Assembly (NCBI GenBank): GCA_949738935.1
Contig: CATJCJ010000341.1
Span: forward strand, 1-64,000
Direction of reading: 5' to 3'
Source: an uncultured Eubacteriales bacterium
GTDB lineage: Bacteria > Bacillota > Clostridia > Lachnospirales > CAG-274
DNA: 64,000 nt
Below the pieces are notes generated by a model. That model ran no database searches. It had not been told where the DNA came from and saw nothing but the letters and a program-made list of their open reading frames with translations. Shown here piece by piece: positions 55,855 through 63,454 of the stretch. Position numbers and translations under genes: made by a program. Numbering within the stretch: position 1 is the first letter of the stretch; the number at the start of each line of letters is the position of its first letter.

Positions 55855-57102
55855 CTATACTTCCCAACTATTCAAATAATTTTCCTGAGCGTCTGTCAGC
55901 TCATCAATCTGAAGATTCCAGAATTTAAGTTTTCTTTTTGAAACCTCTTTATCGACCTCTTCCGGAACATAAATAATATTCTCATCAAAAGAGCCCTTAT
56001 TTTTAACAAGATATAAAGCGCTGAGAGCTTGGATAGCGAAACTCATATCCATAATCTCAGCAGGGTGCCCGTCTCCGGCGGCAAGATTAACTAATCTGCC
56101 CTCACCTATAACATAAAGCCAGTTACCGTTTGAGAGCTTGTATCCCATAATATTATTTCTGGCGAGTTTTTCCTCAACAGCCATTTCTTTAAGTCCCTTA
56201 ACATCAACTTCCACATCAAAATGACCGGCATTGCACAAAACAGCCCCATCTTTCATAACTTTAAAAGAATTCTCAGTAATAACGTCTCGGCAGCCCGTAA
56301 CAGTAACAAAAAAATCACCAATCTTAGCGGCCTCTTCCATTCTCATAACTTTAAACCCGTCCATAACAGCTTCCATAGCCTTAATCGGGTCAATCTCAGT
56401 AATAATAACAGAAGCTCCGAGACCTTTAGCTCTCATAGCGACGCCCTTTCCGCACCAGCCATATCCCGCCACAACAACATTTTTTCCGGCGACAATCAAA
56501 TTTGTCGTCCTGTTAATTCCGTCCCAAACAGACTGACCTGTTCCATATCTGTTGTCAAACAAATATTTGCATTTAGCGTTATTAACCAAAACCATAGGAA
56601 ATTTAAGCTTCTTTTCTCTGTTCATCGCGATAAGACGAATAATACCTGTTGTAGTCTCTTCACAACCGCCAATCACATCGGCGATTTTTTCAGGATATTT
56701 ATTGTGAATTAAATTAACCAAATCCCCGCCGTCATCAATAATAATATTAGGACCCGCCTCAATAACTTTGGAGGTATGTCTCTCATATTCCTCTTTTGTA
56801 GCCCCATGCCAAGCGAAAACATTAAGACCGTCATGAACCAGAGCGGCGGCCACGTCATCCTGTGTTGACAAAGGATTACTTCCTGTTATATACATTTCAG
56901 CCCCTCCGGCGGCCAAAACTTTACACAGATAAGCGGTTTTAGCCTCAAGATGAATGGAAAGAGCGATTTTAAGCCCCTTAAAAGGCTTATCGGCCTCAAA
57001 CTCTTTCTCAATACTTCTAAGTAAATCCATATTTTGTTTTACCCAATCAATTTTTCTTTTACCGCTCTCCCAAAGACTCAAATCACAAATCTCACTTTTC
57101 AA
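55855..57102 (-). CDS. ahcY: adenosylhomocysteinase family protein
   Basis: A 415-residue NAD-dependent hydrolase of the SAH hydrolase family, clearing S-adenosylhomocysteine (or S-inosylhomocysteine) after methyl transfer. The Rossmann motif is VVAGYGWCGKGVAMRAKG near residue 210; substrate motifs DDGGDLV near 122 and ETTTGIIRL near 146 are present. It has the short form without the internal insertion and ends YLNSWEV, unlike the KPDHYRY tail of classical enzymes. The start is TTG at 57102 behind GGAGGGA. It follows the deaminase gene by 19 bp. Confidence 0.9.
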   Translation of the reverse strand: MKSEICDLSLWESGKRKIDWVKQNMDLLRSIEKEFEADKPFKGLKIALSIHLEAKTAYLCKVLAAGGAEMYITGSNPLSTQDDVAAALVHDGLNVFAWHGATKEEYERHTSKVIEAGPNIIIDDGGDLVNLIHNKYPEKIADVIGGCEETTTGIIRLIAMNREKKLKFPMVLVNNAKCKYLFDNRYGTGQSVWDGINRTTNLIVAGKNVVVAGYGWCGKGVAMRAKGLGASVIITEIDPIKAMEAVMDGFKVMRMEEAAKIGDFFVTVTGCRDVITENSFKVMKDGAVLCNAGHFDVEVDVKGLKEMAVEEKLARNNIMGYKLSNGNWLYVIGEGRLVNLAAGDGHPAEIMDMSFAIQALSALYLVKNKGSFDENIIYVPEEVDKEVSKRKLKFWNLQIDELTDAQENYLNSWEV

Positions 57103-57121
57103 TGTTAAATCCCTCCAAAAA

Positions 57122-58402
57122 TCATTTTATCTTTTCAGCGATTTTCTCAACTTTGTCATAAACCTCTTTTTCATCAATATAAGATAATTTTCTGTTTTCC
57201 ATAACAATATCACCGCCAATAATAACAGTGTCAACCTCTGAACCGTTAGCCGAATAAGATAAAGCCGCCATAATATTGTTTTTCGGACGCATTTGAGGGC
57301 AATTCAAGTCAAGAATAGCAATATCAGCCGCCTTACCGACTTTAATCTGTCCGGAATTTATTTTAAGAGCTTTTGCCCCATTAATTGTAGCGGCTTTAAA
57401 AACCTCAAAAGCGTTAACAGCCTGAGCGTTTTCATTTAAACCCTTGTGGATAAGGGCGGTATGGTTCATATCCGAAAAAAGATTTAAACTATTGTTACTG
57501 GCGGCGCTGTCTGTCCCCATACAAATATTAATCCCCTTATCAATCATTTTGCAAACAGGAGCGAAACCGTTTCCAAGCTTCATATTACTTATAGGGTTTA
57601 AAGCGACACTTACATTTTTTTCTTTAAGAATATCAAAATCAATATCCTCAAGATGAACACAATGAGCGGCAACGGTACCAGTCTCAAAAAAACCCAAACT
57701 GTCAAGATATTGTACAGGAGTCATATTATAATTTTTTTTAGCCTCAGAAACCTCATACCTTGTCTCAGACAAATGAGTATGAAGAGGAAGATTATATTCT
57801 TTGGCTTTATCTATAATAAACTCAATATAATCTGTTCCACAAGTATAAATAGCGTGAGGAGCCAGCATAAAAGAAAGCTTCTCTTTATCTTTCCATTCAT
57901 CAAACTCCTCCAGAGCCTCGTTAATTCTTCTGACAGAACCCTCATCATTTCTGTTCTCACCTGAAAGACCCCTTGAGATAACAGCTCTCATACCTGAATC
58001 AACGGCCGCTCTGGCGGTCTGATTTTTAAACATATGCATATCAAGAAAACAAGTTGTGCCTGTTTTAATCATTTCGACACAAGCAAGCAAAGCTCCCCAA
58101 TAAGCGTCCTCATTTGAAAGCTTATCTTCTCTCGGCATAATATTTTTAAAAAGCCAATCATCAAAAGACAAATCATCGGCGATATTCCTAAATACCGACA
58201 TATAAGTATGTGTATGACAATTAATCAACCCTGGAACAGCGAGTTTATCTTTACCGTCAACAATTTTATCCGCCTTAAACTCACCGTCAAATTTACCAAT
58301 TCCCTGAATAATACCATCTTTTATAAATATATCTGTTTCTTCTATCTCATATTCTCTCTCATCACTGATAACAGCGAGAATATTTTCCAGTTTTATATTC
58401 AA
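57122..58402 (-). CDS. mtaD: 5'-methylthioadenosine/S-adenosylhomocysteine deaminase
   Basis: A 426-residue amidohydrolase of the MtaD/SsnA type, deaminating SAH, MTA or related adenosines. Zinc ligands are in NCHTHTYMS near residue 62; LHTHLSET, AHCVHL and GTDSAASNNS follow in the usual order. The start was set at TTG 58402 behind GGGGGG; the frame is open six codons further upstream. Co-transcribed with the ahcY-type gene downstream, which suggests SAH to S-inosylhomocysteine to homocysteine as one possible route. Confidence 0.86.
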   Translation of the reverse strand: MNIKLENILAVISDEREYEIEETDIFIKDGIIQGIGKFDGEFKADKIVDGKDKLAVPGLINCHTHTYMSVFRNIADDLSFDDWLFKNIMPREDKLSNEDAYWGALLACVEMIKTGTTCFLDMHMFKNQTARAAVDSGMRAVISRGLSGENRNDEGSVRRINEALEEFDEWKDKEKLSFMLAPHAIYTCGTDYIEFIIDKAKEYNLPLHTHLSETRYEVSEAKKNYNMTPVQYLDSLGFFETGTVAAHCVHLEDIDFDILKEKNVSVALNPISNMKLGNGFAPVCKMIDKGINICMGTDSAASNNSLNLFSDMNHTALIHKGLNENAQAVNAFEVFKAATINGAKALKINSGQIKVGKAADIAILDLNCPQMRPKNNIMAALSYSANGSEVDTVIIGGDIVMENRKLSYIDEKEVYDKVEKIAEKIK

Positions 58403-58437
58403 CCAAAACCCCCCATTCAAAAAATAAATATCTTAAA

Positions 58438-58602
58438 TAGACCCTGTTTAGTAACCTAAATGACAACGATTGACAAAAGATTTTTTGTCAGTCGAAGCCT
58501 GATTTTTGCGGGAATACTCGTAGCGGTATTTCAAAAAATCAGGCAAAGACAGGCGGAAAAAGATTTGTCAAGCTTTATTATGGAGGTTACTAAACAGGTC
58601 TA
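58438..58602. repeat. MITE-like element, family E, copy 1
   Basis: A 165-bp element with inverted ends TAGACCCTGTTTAGTAACCT and, reversed, TAGACCTGTTTAGTAACCT, both starting with TA. The interior carries a nested hairpin around GCCTGATTTTT / AAAAATCAGGC. Copy 2 lies at 58977-59143 in the same orientation. Confidence 0.82.
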
Positions 58603-58622
58603 ATATTAATCATTGTCCTCAA

Positions 58623-58856
58623 TCAAGAAATTATTTTCACAAATTTTCCGCCGTTATTTACATAATCGCTGTTCTCACCAATAATTGAGTCCGCGTATCC
58701 TGTGGCAAAAATCATAATTTGATTTACCATTTTCTTTTTATAATAATCAGGAGGAACTATCTGTATATCTGTCCCCGGAACATATTTCCACCCGTAATTT
58801 TCATCTACATCACACAAAATACTGATAATGTATTTTACGCAAGTTCTATTTTCCAA
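58623..58856 (-). CDS. hypothetical protein or gene remnant, 77 residues
   Basis: Not recognised. The open frame starts with TTG at 58856, with no convincing ribosome site, and encodes a polar protein ending VNNGGKFVKIIS. It lies exactly between two direct copies of family E elements. It may be a small gene or the stump of a disrupted one. The surrounding 58857-58976 is AT-rich with nothing visible. Confidence 0.35.
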   Translation of the reverse strand: MENRTCVKYIISILCDVDENYGWKYVPGTDIQIVPPDYYKKKMVNQIMIFATGYADSIIGENSDYVNNGGKFVKIIS

Positions 58857-58976
58857 AATAATTTTAAATTGATACGCTTAACACCTGCATAGCGTCACCT
58901 TAAATATTTTACCATAATTTTTTATATTCCGCAATAAGTAGTTAAAAAAAAGTATAAAAATTGATTTATAAAAAAA

Positions 58977-59143
58977 TAGACCTGTTCGATAACCTAAGCT
59001 GTGACGATTGGCAAGAGATTTTTCCGCCATACGAAGCCTGATTTTTGCAGGAATACTCGCAGCGGTATTTCAAAAAGATCAGGCAAAGTATGGCGGAAAA
59101 AGGTCTGTCAAGCGGCATTGCGGAAGTTATTGAACAGGTTCTA
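58977..59143. repeat. MITE-like element, family E, copy 2
   Basis: A 167-bp element with ends TAGACCTGTTCGATAACCT and, reversed, TAGAACCTGTTCAATAACTT. The same nested GCCTGATTTTT / TCAGGC core as copy 1, clearly diverged (more GC-rich). Adjacent to the 3' end of the P-type ATPase gene. Confidence 0.8.
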
Positions 59144-59190
59144 ATAAAGGAAATATCATAAAATTTTAAATCTCGTGATATTCCTTTATT
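59144..59190 (-). terminator. terminator-like hairpin after the metal ATPase gene
   Basis: A long stem (AATAAAGGAATATCA / TGATATTTCCTTTATT on the - strand, one bulge) 38 bp after the ATPase stop, with A/T-rich flanks on both sides. It directly abuts element E2. Confidence 0.6.
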
Positions 59191-59228
59191 TTCTACATGT
59201 CTGCCTTTATTCTTTATTTTTATTTTAC

Positions 59229-61112
59229 TCATACATTATCATCATACCTCAAAGCCCTTGTGGCGTTCAAAACAGCTATAACCATAACACCCACATCCGC
59301 GAAAATAGCAAGCCACATATTAACAAAACCAAGAGCGCCAAAAGCGAGGCAAAGAAACTTAACAGTCAAAGAAAACACAATATTTTGGCGAACTATTCCA
59401 AGGGTTTTAGCCGAAATTTTCATAGCCATAGCTATTTTCATAGGGTCATCGTCCATAAGTACAATATCGGCAGCCTCAATAGCGGCGTCCGAGCCCAGAG
59501 CCCCCATAGCGATACCAAGGTCAGCTCTTGAAAGAACAGGAGCGTCATTAATTCCGTCACCCACAAAAGCCAGCTTCTCCTTATCCGTCTTTTTATTAAG
59601 AAGTTTTTCCACCTCAATAACCTTATCCTCTGGAAGAAGCTCACTTTTAACAACATCAACGCCAATCTCCTCAGCGATAAACTCCGCCGACTTTTTATTA
59701 TCTCCTGTAAGCATAACAACTTCTTTAATTCCAAGTTGTTTTAAACTACCAACAGCTTTTTTCGAGTTATCTTTTATAACATCAGAAATCAGAATAAATC
59801 CGGCGTATTTATCATTTATAGCCACATGTATTTCAGTTCCGGGATTTGATATGTCAAAAGCAAAATTCTCATAAGGCACTCCGACTTTTTTCATAAGCTT
59901 TATACTTCCAACGGCAATTTTTTTACCATTAACAACCGCTTTCACCCCATACCCGCTTATTTCTTCCGTATCAGTCACACAAGAAGAATCTATCTCCTTT
60001 CCGTACGCTCTTCTCAAACTTTTACTTATAGGGTGATTAGAATAATTTTCAGCGTAAGCGGCGGCCTCAAGCACTTCCTCCTCCGAAAAATCATTTACCG
60101 GGTTAATCTGAGTAACATCAAACACACCTTTCGTCAAAGTACCTGTCTTATCACATACAATATACTTTGTATTCGCCAGCGCCTCAAGATAATTTGAGCC
60201 TTTCACAAGAATTCCTTTAGACGATGCCCCTCCTATACCGCCAAAAAAACTAAGAGGAATTGATATAACCAAAGCGCATGGACAGCTTATTACCAAAAAT
60301 ATAAGAGCCCTGATTATCCATTGAGACCAAAGAGGCTCATTACCCATAAACACACTGATAACAGGCGGCAGCACAGCAAGAGCCAAAGCCGCTCCGCAAA
60401 CAACAGGAGTATAATATTTTGAGAATTTTGTAATAAAATTTTCAGATTTAGATTTTTTCATACTTGAATTCTCAACAAGGTCAAGTATTTTAGAAACTGT
60501 AGAATCCCCAAATTCTTTTGATGTTTTCACATAAAGCAAACCCGATAGATTTATACATCCGCTTATAACCTCATCACCCTCTTTAACCTCTCTCGGAAGA
60601 CTTTCTCCGGTCAAAGCACTCGTATTTAAAGCCGAACATCCTTTTTGTATAACGCCGTCAATAGGAATTTTCTCACCCGGCTGAACAACAATAACAGTTC
60701 CCTCCTCAACCTCCTCAGGGTCAACCGAAACTATTTTTCCGTCTTTTTCAATATTAGCGTAATCTGGTCTTATATCCATAAGAGCGGCTATATTTTTTCG
60801 GCTTTTCCCGACAGCGTAACTCTGAAAAAGCTCGCCGATTTGATAAAAAAGCATAACCGCTGTACCTTCAGTATACTCTCCCAAAAATATAGCCCCTATT
60901 GTGGCAACCGCCATAAGAAAATTTTCATCAAATATTTCCCCATGAAAAATTCCAAATATAGCTTTTTTTAAAATATCAAATCCCACAATAAAATAAGGAA
61001 TTAACAAAAGTACCAGTCCGATATATCCACTCAAATTAATAATATTAAATATTATCATCAAAATCAAAGACAATATTATTCGTATAAGAGTCCTTTTTTG
61101 CTTTTTATTCAT
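59229..61112 (-). CDS. P1B-type Zn/Cd/Pb-exporting ATPase
   Basis: A 627-residue heavy-metal P-type ATPase. Membrane motif SCPCALVISIPLSFFGG near residue 277 with the CPC ion site, followed by GASSKGILVKG, is typical of the P1B-2 (Zn/Cd/Pb) group. The phosphorylation site DKTGTLTKG near 322, TGES near 172 and GDGINDAPVLSRADLG near 555 are intact. It has no N-terminal HMA domain; that domain is encoded separately just upstream. Metal range is inferred from motif class. ATG at 61112. Confidence 0.9.
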   Translation of the reverse strand: MNKKQKRTLIRIILSLILMIIFNIINLSGYIGLVLLLIPYFIVGFDILKKAIFGIFHGEIFDENFLMAVATIGAIFLGEYTEGTAVMLFYQIGELFQSYAVGKSRKNIAALMDIRPDYANIEKDGKIVSVDPEEVEEGTVIVVQPGEKIPIDGVIQKGCSALNTSALTGESLPREVKEGDEVISGCINLSGLLYVKTSKEFGDSTVSKILDLVENSSMKKSKSENFITKFSKYYTPVVCGAALALAVLPPVISVFMGNEPLWSQWIIRALIFLVISCPCALVISIPLSFFGGIGGASSKGILVKGSNYLEALANTKYIVCDKTGTLTKGVFDVTQINPVNDFSEEEVLEAAAYAENYSNHPISKSLRRAYGKEIDSSCVTDTEEISGYGVKAVVNGKKIAVGSIKLMKKVGVPYENFAFDISNPGTEIHVAINDKYAGFILISDVIKDNSKKAVGSLKQLGIKEVVMLTGDNKKSAEFIAEEIGVDVVKSELLPEDKVIEVEKLLNKKTDKEKLAFVGDGINDAPVLSRADLGIAMGALGSDAAIEAADIVLMDDDPMKIAMAMKISAKTLGIVRQNIVFSLTVKFLCLAFGALGFVNMWLAIFADVGVMVIAVLNATRALRYDDNV

Positions 61113-61137
61113 ACAGTCAAACCCCCTTAAATATTAC

Positions 61138-61356
61138 TCAAATAAATATCTCAAAATCAGACTCAATTCTTTTACTTTTTTTAACAACCTCTTTCATAAT
61201 CGAATCAACATCAGCGTTATCCTCAAACTCTATTTTCATCTTCTGAGTAACGAAAGCGACAGCGGCATTTGACACACCCTCTATTTTTTTAACAGCCTCC
61301 TCAATTTTCAAAGCGCAAGCGGCGCAATCCACCTCAATACCATATATCTTTTTCAT
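61138..61356 (-). CDS. stand-alone HMA metal-binding protein
   Basis: A 72-residue ferredoxin-like HMA domain with the metal motif DCAAC (residues 9-13), as in the N-terminal domains of ZntA/CadA Zn/Cd ATPases rather than the MTCxxC of copper chaperones. It ends 25 bp before the ATPase gene, so it probably supplies the missing metal-binding domain in trans. ATG follows AAGGAGGA. Confidence 0.85.
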   Translation of the reverse strand: MKKIYGIEVDCAACALKIEEAVKKIEGVSNAAVAFVTQKMKIEFEDNADVDSIMKEVVKKSKRIESDFEIFI

Positions 61357-61390
61357 AAAGACAGTCCTCCTTCTAGTTATTTTTATATAT

Positions 61391-61572
61391 TAGACTTCCC
61401 TTGATACTACAAAATTAAATCAATCCAATAAGAAGTATTTTATTCAATATTTTAGCGAAAGGCGTTTTACTTTTTAAACGCCGAAAACGTTAAAAAGTAT
61501 TAAATGAAATATTTTGTTTTTAGACAAGTTCTAACAATACCAATACAGGTATACAGTTTCGAAAGAAGTCTA
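61391..61572. repeat. MITE-like element, family A, copy 2
   Basis: A 182-bp diverged copy of A1. The left end TAGACTTCCCTTGATACT is degenerate; the right end is the intact AGTTTCGAAAGAAGTCTA. The interior shares TTTTTAAACGCCG and CGTTAAAAAGTATT with A1. Near the right side it contains GTTTTTAGACAAGTTCTAA, a family C-like end. It lies in the leader of the HMA gene. Confidence 0.7.
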
Positions 61573-61573
61573 T

Positions 61574-61715
61574 TATAGTAATTACACTTAAATTATAACA
61601 AAAAAATATTTTACGAGTGCGTAAGAACTGCTGGGTGATAAGCGAATTGCGAAGCAATTTGCAGCCCATGCAAGTAAAATGCTTTTTTTGTAACCTTTAA
61701 AGTGTAATTACTATA
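61574..61715. repeat. MITE-like element, family D
   Basis: A 142-bp element with perfect inverted ends TATAGTAATTACACTT (61574-61589) and AAGTGTAATTACTATA (61700-61715). The interior is itself near-palindromic (ACAAAAAAATATTTTAC facing GTAAAATGC and TTTTTTTGT, with a GCGAATTGC/GCAATTTGC core). It begins one base after the end of element A2. Only one copy is in the window. Confidence 0.75.
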
Positions 61716-61730
61716 TTTCTCTTTAAATAT

Positions 61731-61760
61731 ATTGTATATGAACATATGCTCATTTGTCAA
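61731..61760 (-). promoter_or_regulatory. predicted promoter of the HMA-ATPase pair
   Basis: On the - strand: TTGACA (61760-61755), an 18-bp spacer and TACAAT (61736-61731). It points at the HMA gene 375 bp away, with elements D and A2 in between. The spacer contains the candidate metal-sensor operator. Confidence 0.6.
61738..61753. promoter_or_regulatory. candidate ArsR/SmtB-type operator
   Basis: The 16-bp imperfect palindrome ATGAACATATGCTCAT sits between the -35 and -10 boxes. It matches the TGAA-N6-TTCA core of Zn/Cd-sensing ArsR/SmtB repressor sites with one mismatch. No arsR-family gene is in the window, so the regulator would act from elsewhere. Confidence 0.5.
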
Positions 61761-61829
61761 GTATAATTTTACGTAAAAATCAAATTTTAAGGGACTTTTA
61801 ATCGACGAACTTGTTTATTTTTAAATTAC

Positions 61830-61858
61830 TTGACTATAAACCAAAAATAATATAATAT
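61830..61858 (+). promoter_or_regulatory. predicted promoter of the GNAT gene
   Basis: TTGACT (61830-61835), a 17-bp spacer and TAATAT (61853-61858), about 90 bp before the start codon and divergent from the metal promoter. Outside the family C end at 61901. Confidence 0.45.
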
Positions 61859-61900
61859 CTTAATAAAACCGGATAAATTTGCAAATATGCCATAAAAACC

Positions 61901-61937
61901 TAGGAACCTGTCTAAAATCTAAAAAAGCCTGTCTAAG
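61901..61937. repeat. family C end, left of the GNAT gene
   Basis: TAGGAACCTGTCTAAAATC followed by TAAAAAAGCCTGTCTAA: the double end of family C, inverted relative to the copies at 15471-15509 and 55753-55789. It stops at the GNAT ribosome site AAGGAGA. Confidence 0.65.
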
Positions 61938-61948
61938 GAGATACAACT

Positions 61949-62410
61949 ATGAAAATAAACGAAATAAAAACAAACAAAAAAAGATACATCTCTTTGCTTT
62001 TACTTGCTGACGAACAAGAAAGTATGATTGACCGATATTTAGATAAAGGAACAATGTATATTTTAGATGACGGCGGAATAAAAGGCGTCTGTGTTGTCAC
62101 AGATGAGGGAAATAATATTTTAGAAATAAAAAATATAGCGATAGAGCCAAAATATCAACGCAAAGGATATGGAAAAAAATTTATTGACTTTATCTCAGAA
62201 AAATACAAAAGCAGATATACATCATTACAAGTAGGAACCGGAGACAGTCCGTTAACAATACCATTTTACGAAAAATGCGGTTTCAAAAAATCCCATACCA
62301 TAAAAAATTTCTTTATCAATAACTATGACCATCCTATATTTGAAGCCGAAATTCAATTAATTGATATGATATATTTAAAAAAATCTATCTCCGACTGTCG
62401 AAAAAGTTAA
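61949..62410 (+). CDS. GNAT-family N-acetyltransferase
   Basis: A 153-residue acetyltransferase of the GNAT fold. The acetyl-CoA pyrophosphate loop QRKGYGKKFID lies near residues 70-80, preceded by KNIAIEPKY, and the C-terminal FYEKCGFKKSHTI motif is present. The substrate is not predictable. ATG follows AAGGAGATA. It is the only + strand gene in the right half of the window and lies between inverted family C ends. Confidence 0.82.
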   Translation: MKINEIKTNKKRYISLLLLADEQESMIDRYLDKGTMYILDDGGIKGVCVVTDEGNNILEIKNIAIEPKYQRKGYGKKFIDFISEKYKSRYTSLQVGTGDSPLTIPFYEKCGFKKSHTIKNFFINNYDHPIFEAEIQLIDMIYLKKSISDCRKS

Positions 62411-62443
62411 ATTTTCTGAAAATTTTTCAATTTTCAAAAGCGC

Positions 62444-62462
62444 CGTTTTTAGACAGGTTTTA
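62444..62462. repeat. family C end, right of the GNAT gene
   Basis: GTTTTTAGACAGGTTTTTA, the inverted counterpart (16 of 19) of the left end at 61901. Together they frame a 562-bp unit with the GNAT gene. Confidence 0.6.
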
Positions 62463-62565
62463 AGAGCTTTTCAAAGTTTTGCCCGAAAAAACGTCGCTTT
62501 ATTCTTCTGTTTAAATTCATCGAAAACCTTTTCCAACGACAGCGCGCCAATTTTGCTGACACGCT

Positions 62566-62606
62566 AAAGGGGTTGTGAAAAATTCCCACAACCCCTTTCT
62601 TTTTTT
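62566..62606 (+). terminator. terminator after the GNAT gene
   Basis: A perfect 12-bp stem (AAAGGGGTTGTG / CACAACCCCTTT), 9-base loop, then CTTTTTTTG on the + strand. The preceding 62463-62565 shows no gene. Confidence 0.85.
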
Positions 62607-62666
62607 GCTGTATAACCAATTTTATATATAAGAAATGCTTTGCATTAGATTATAAACTCAATAAGA

Positions 62667-62867
62667 TTATAAGCGAGATACATTCGCAGCCTGAGGACCT
62701 TTCGCGCCTTGAACCACTTCAAATTCAACTTGCTGACCTTCTTCAAGAGTTTTGTATCCTTCAGAGTTAATAGCTGAGAAATGTACAAAAACATCATCCT
62801 CACCCTCAACAGAGATAAAACCAAAACCTTTTTCTGCGTTAAACCACTTTACTGTACCTTTTTTCAT
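62667..62867 (-). CDS. cspA: cold-shock protein
   Basis: A 66-residue single cold-shock domain, a nucleic-acid chaperone. RNP1 KGFGFISV and RNP2 VFVHFSAI are intact. ATG follows AGGAGGA. The 137-bp stretch to panD may hold its promoter and leader; no clear boxes were assigned. Which paralogue it is cannot be decided. Confidence 0.93.
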   Translation of the reverse strand: MKKGTVKWFNAEKGFGFISVEGEDDVFVHFSAINSEGYKTLEEGQQVEFEVVQGAKGPQAANVSRL

Positions 62868-63004
62868 GAAAAAATCCTCCTAAAAAATAAAAAAGATAAA
62901 TGTTACCCTTTTAAACTAACATAAAAATCAGCATATGTCAATGAAAATTATAAGATTTTTCCAAAAAGATTTTCTCCAAATTATGACAAACAGCAAAAAA
63001 TCCT

Positions 63005-63397
63005 TTAAAAATCAGCATTTCCAAGTCTGCCATGTTTCTCATATCTGCTTATTTCCGAAATTTTGTTACTCTCATCAGCAAAAACAACATAAGGTTTATG
63101 ATTTTTAGCTTCTTCCGCAGACATCTGGGCATAACTCATAATAATAATAAGGTCATTTTTCTGAACACACCTCGCGGCTGCCCCATTAAGACAAACAATG
63201 CCCGAGCCTCTCTCTCCCTTAATTGTATAAGTCTCAAATCTTTGCCCATTATTAATATCAACAATCTGAACTTTTTCATATTCAAGAATTCCGGCGGCGT
63301 CAAGCAAATCCTCATCAACAGTAATACTTCCCACATAATCGAGCTCAGCCTGAGTAACCCTAACCCTATGAATTTTTCCTTTAAGCATATTAAGCAT
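63005..63397 (-). CDS. panD: aspartate 1-decarboxylase PanD
   Basis: A pyruvoyl enzyme of about 130 residues making beta-alanine for pantothenate. The self-cleavage site is the Gly-Ser in YVGSITVD, and the NGAAAR motif near residue 70 is intact. The start was set at ATG 63397; a GTG one codon earlier (63400) has slightly better spacing from GGAGGTGG. It follows panC by about 50 bp. Confidence 0.93.
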   Translation of the reverse strand: MLNMLKGKIHRVRVTQAELDYVGSITVDEDLLDAAGILEYEKVQIVDINNGQRFETYTIKGERGSGIVCLNGAAARCVQKNDLIIIMSYAQMSAEEAKNHKPYVVFADESNKISEISRYEKHGRLGNADF

Positions 63398-63454
63398 CAC
63401 AAACAACCACCTCCAATATCGCCATAGCCTTAAACAAAAAAACGCAGTCTCAGC

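Noticed and set aside
62411-62565. Small RNA or tRNA gene after the GNAT gene
   Set aside because: No cloverleaf or conserved RNA motif seen; only a family C end and a terminator.
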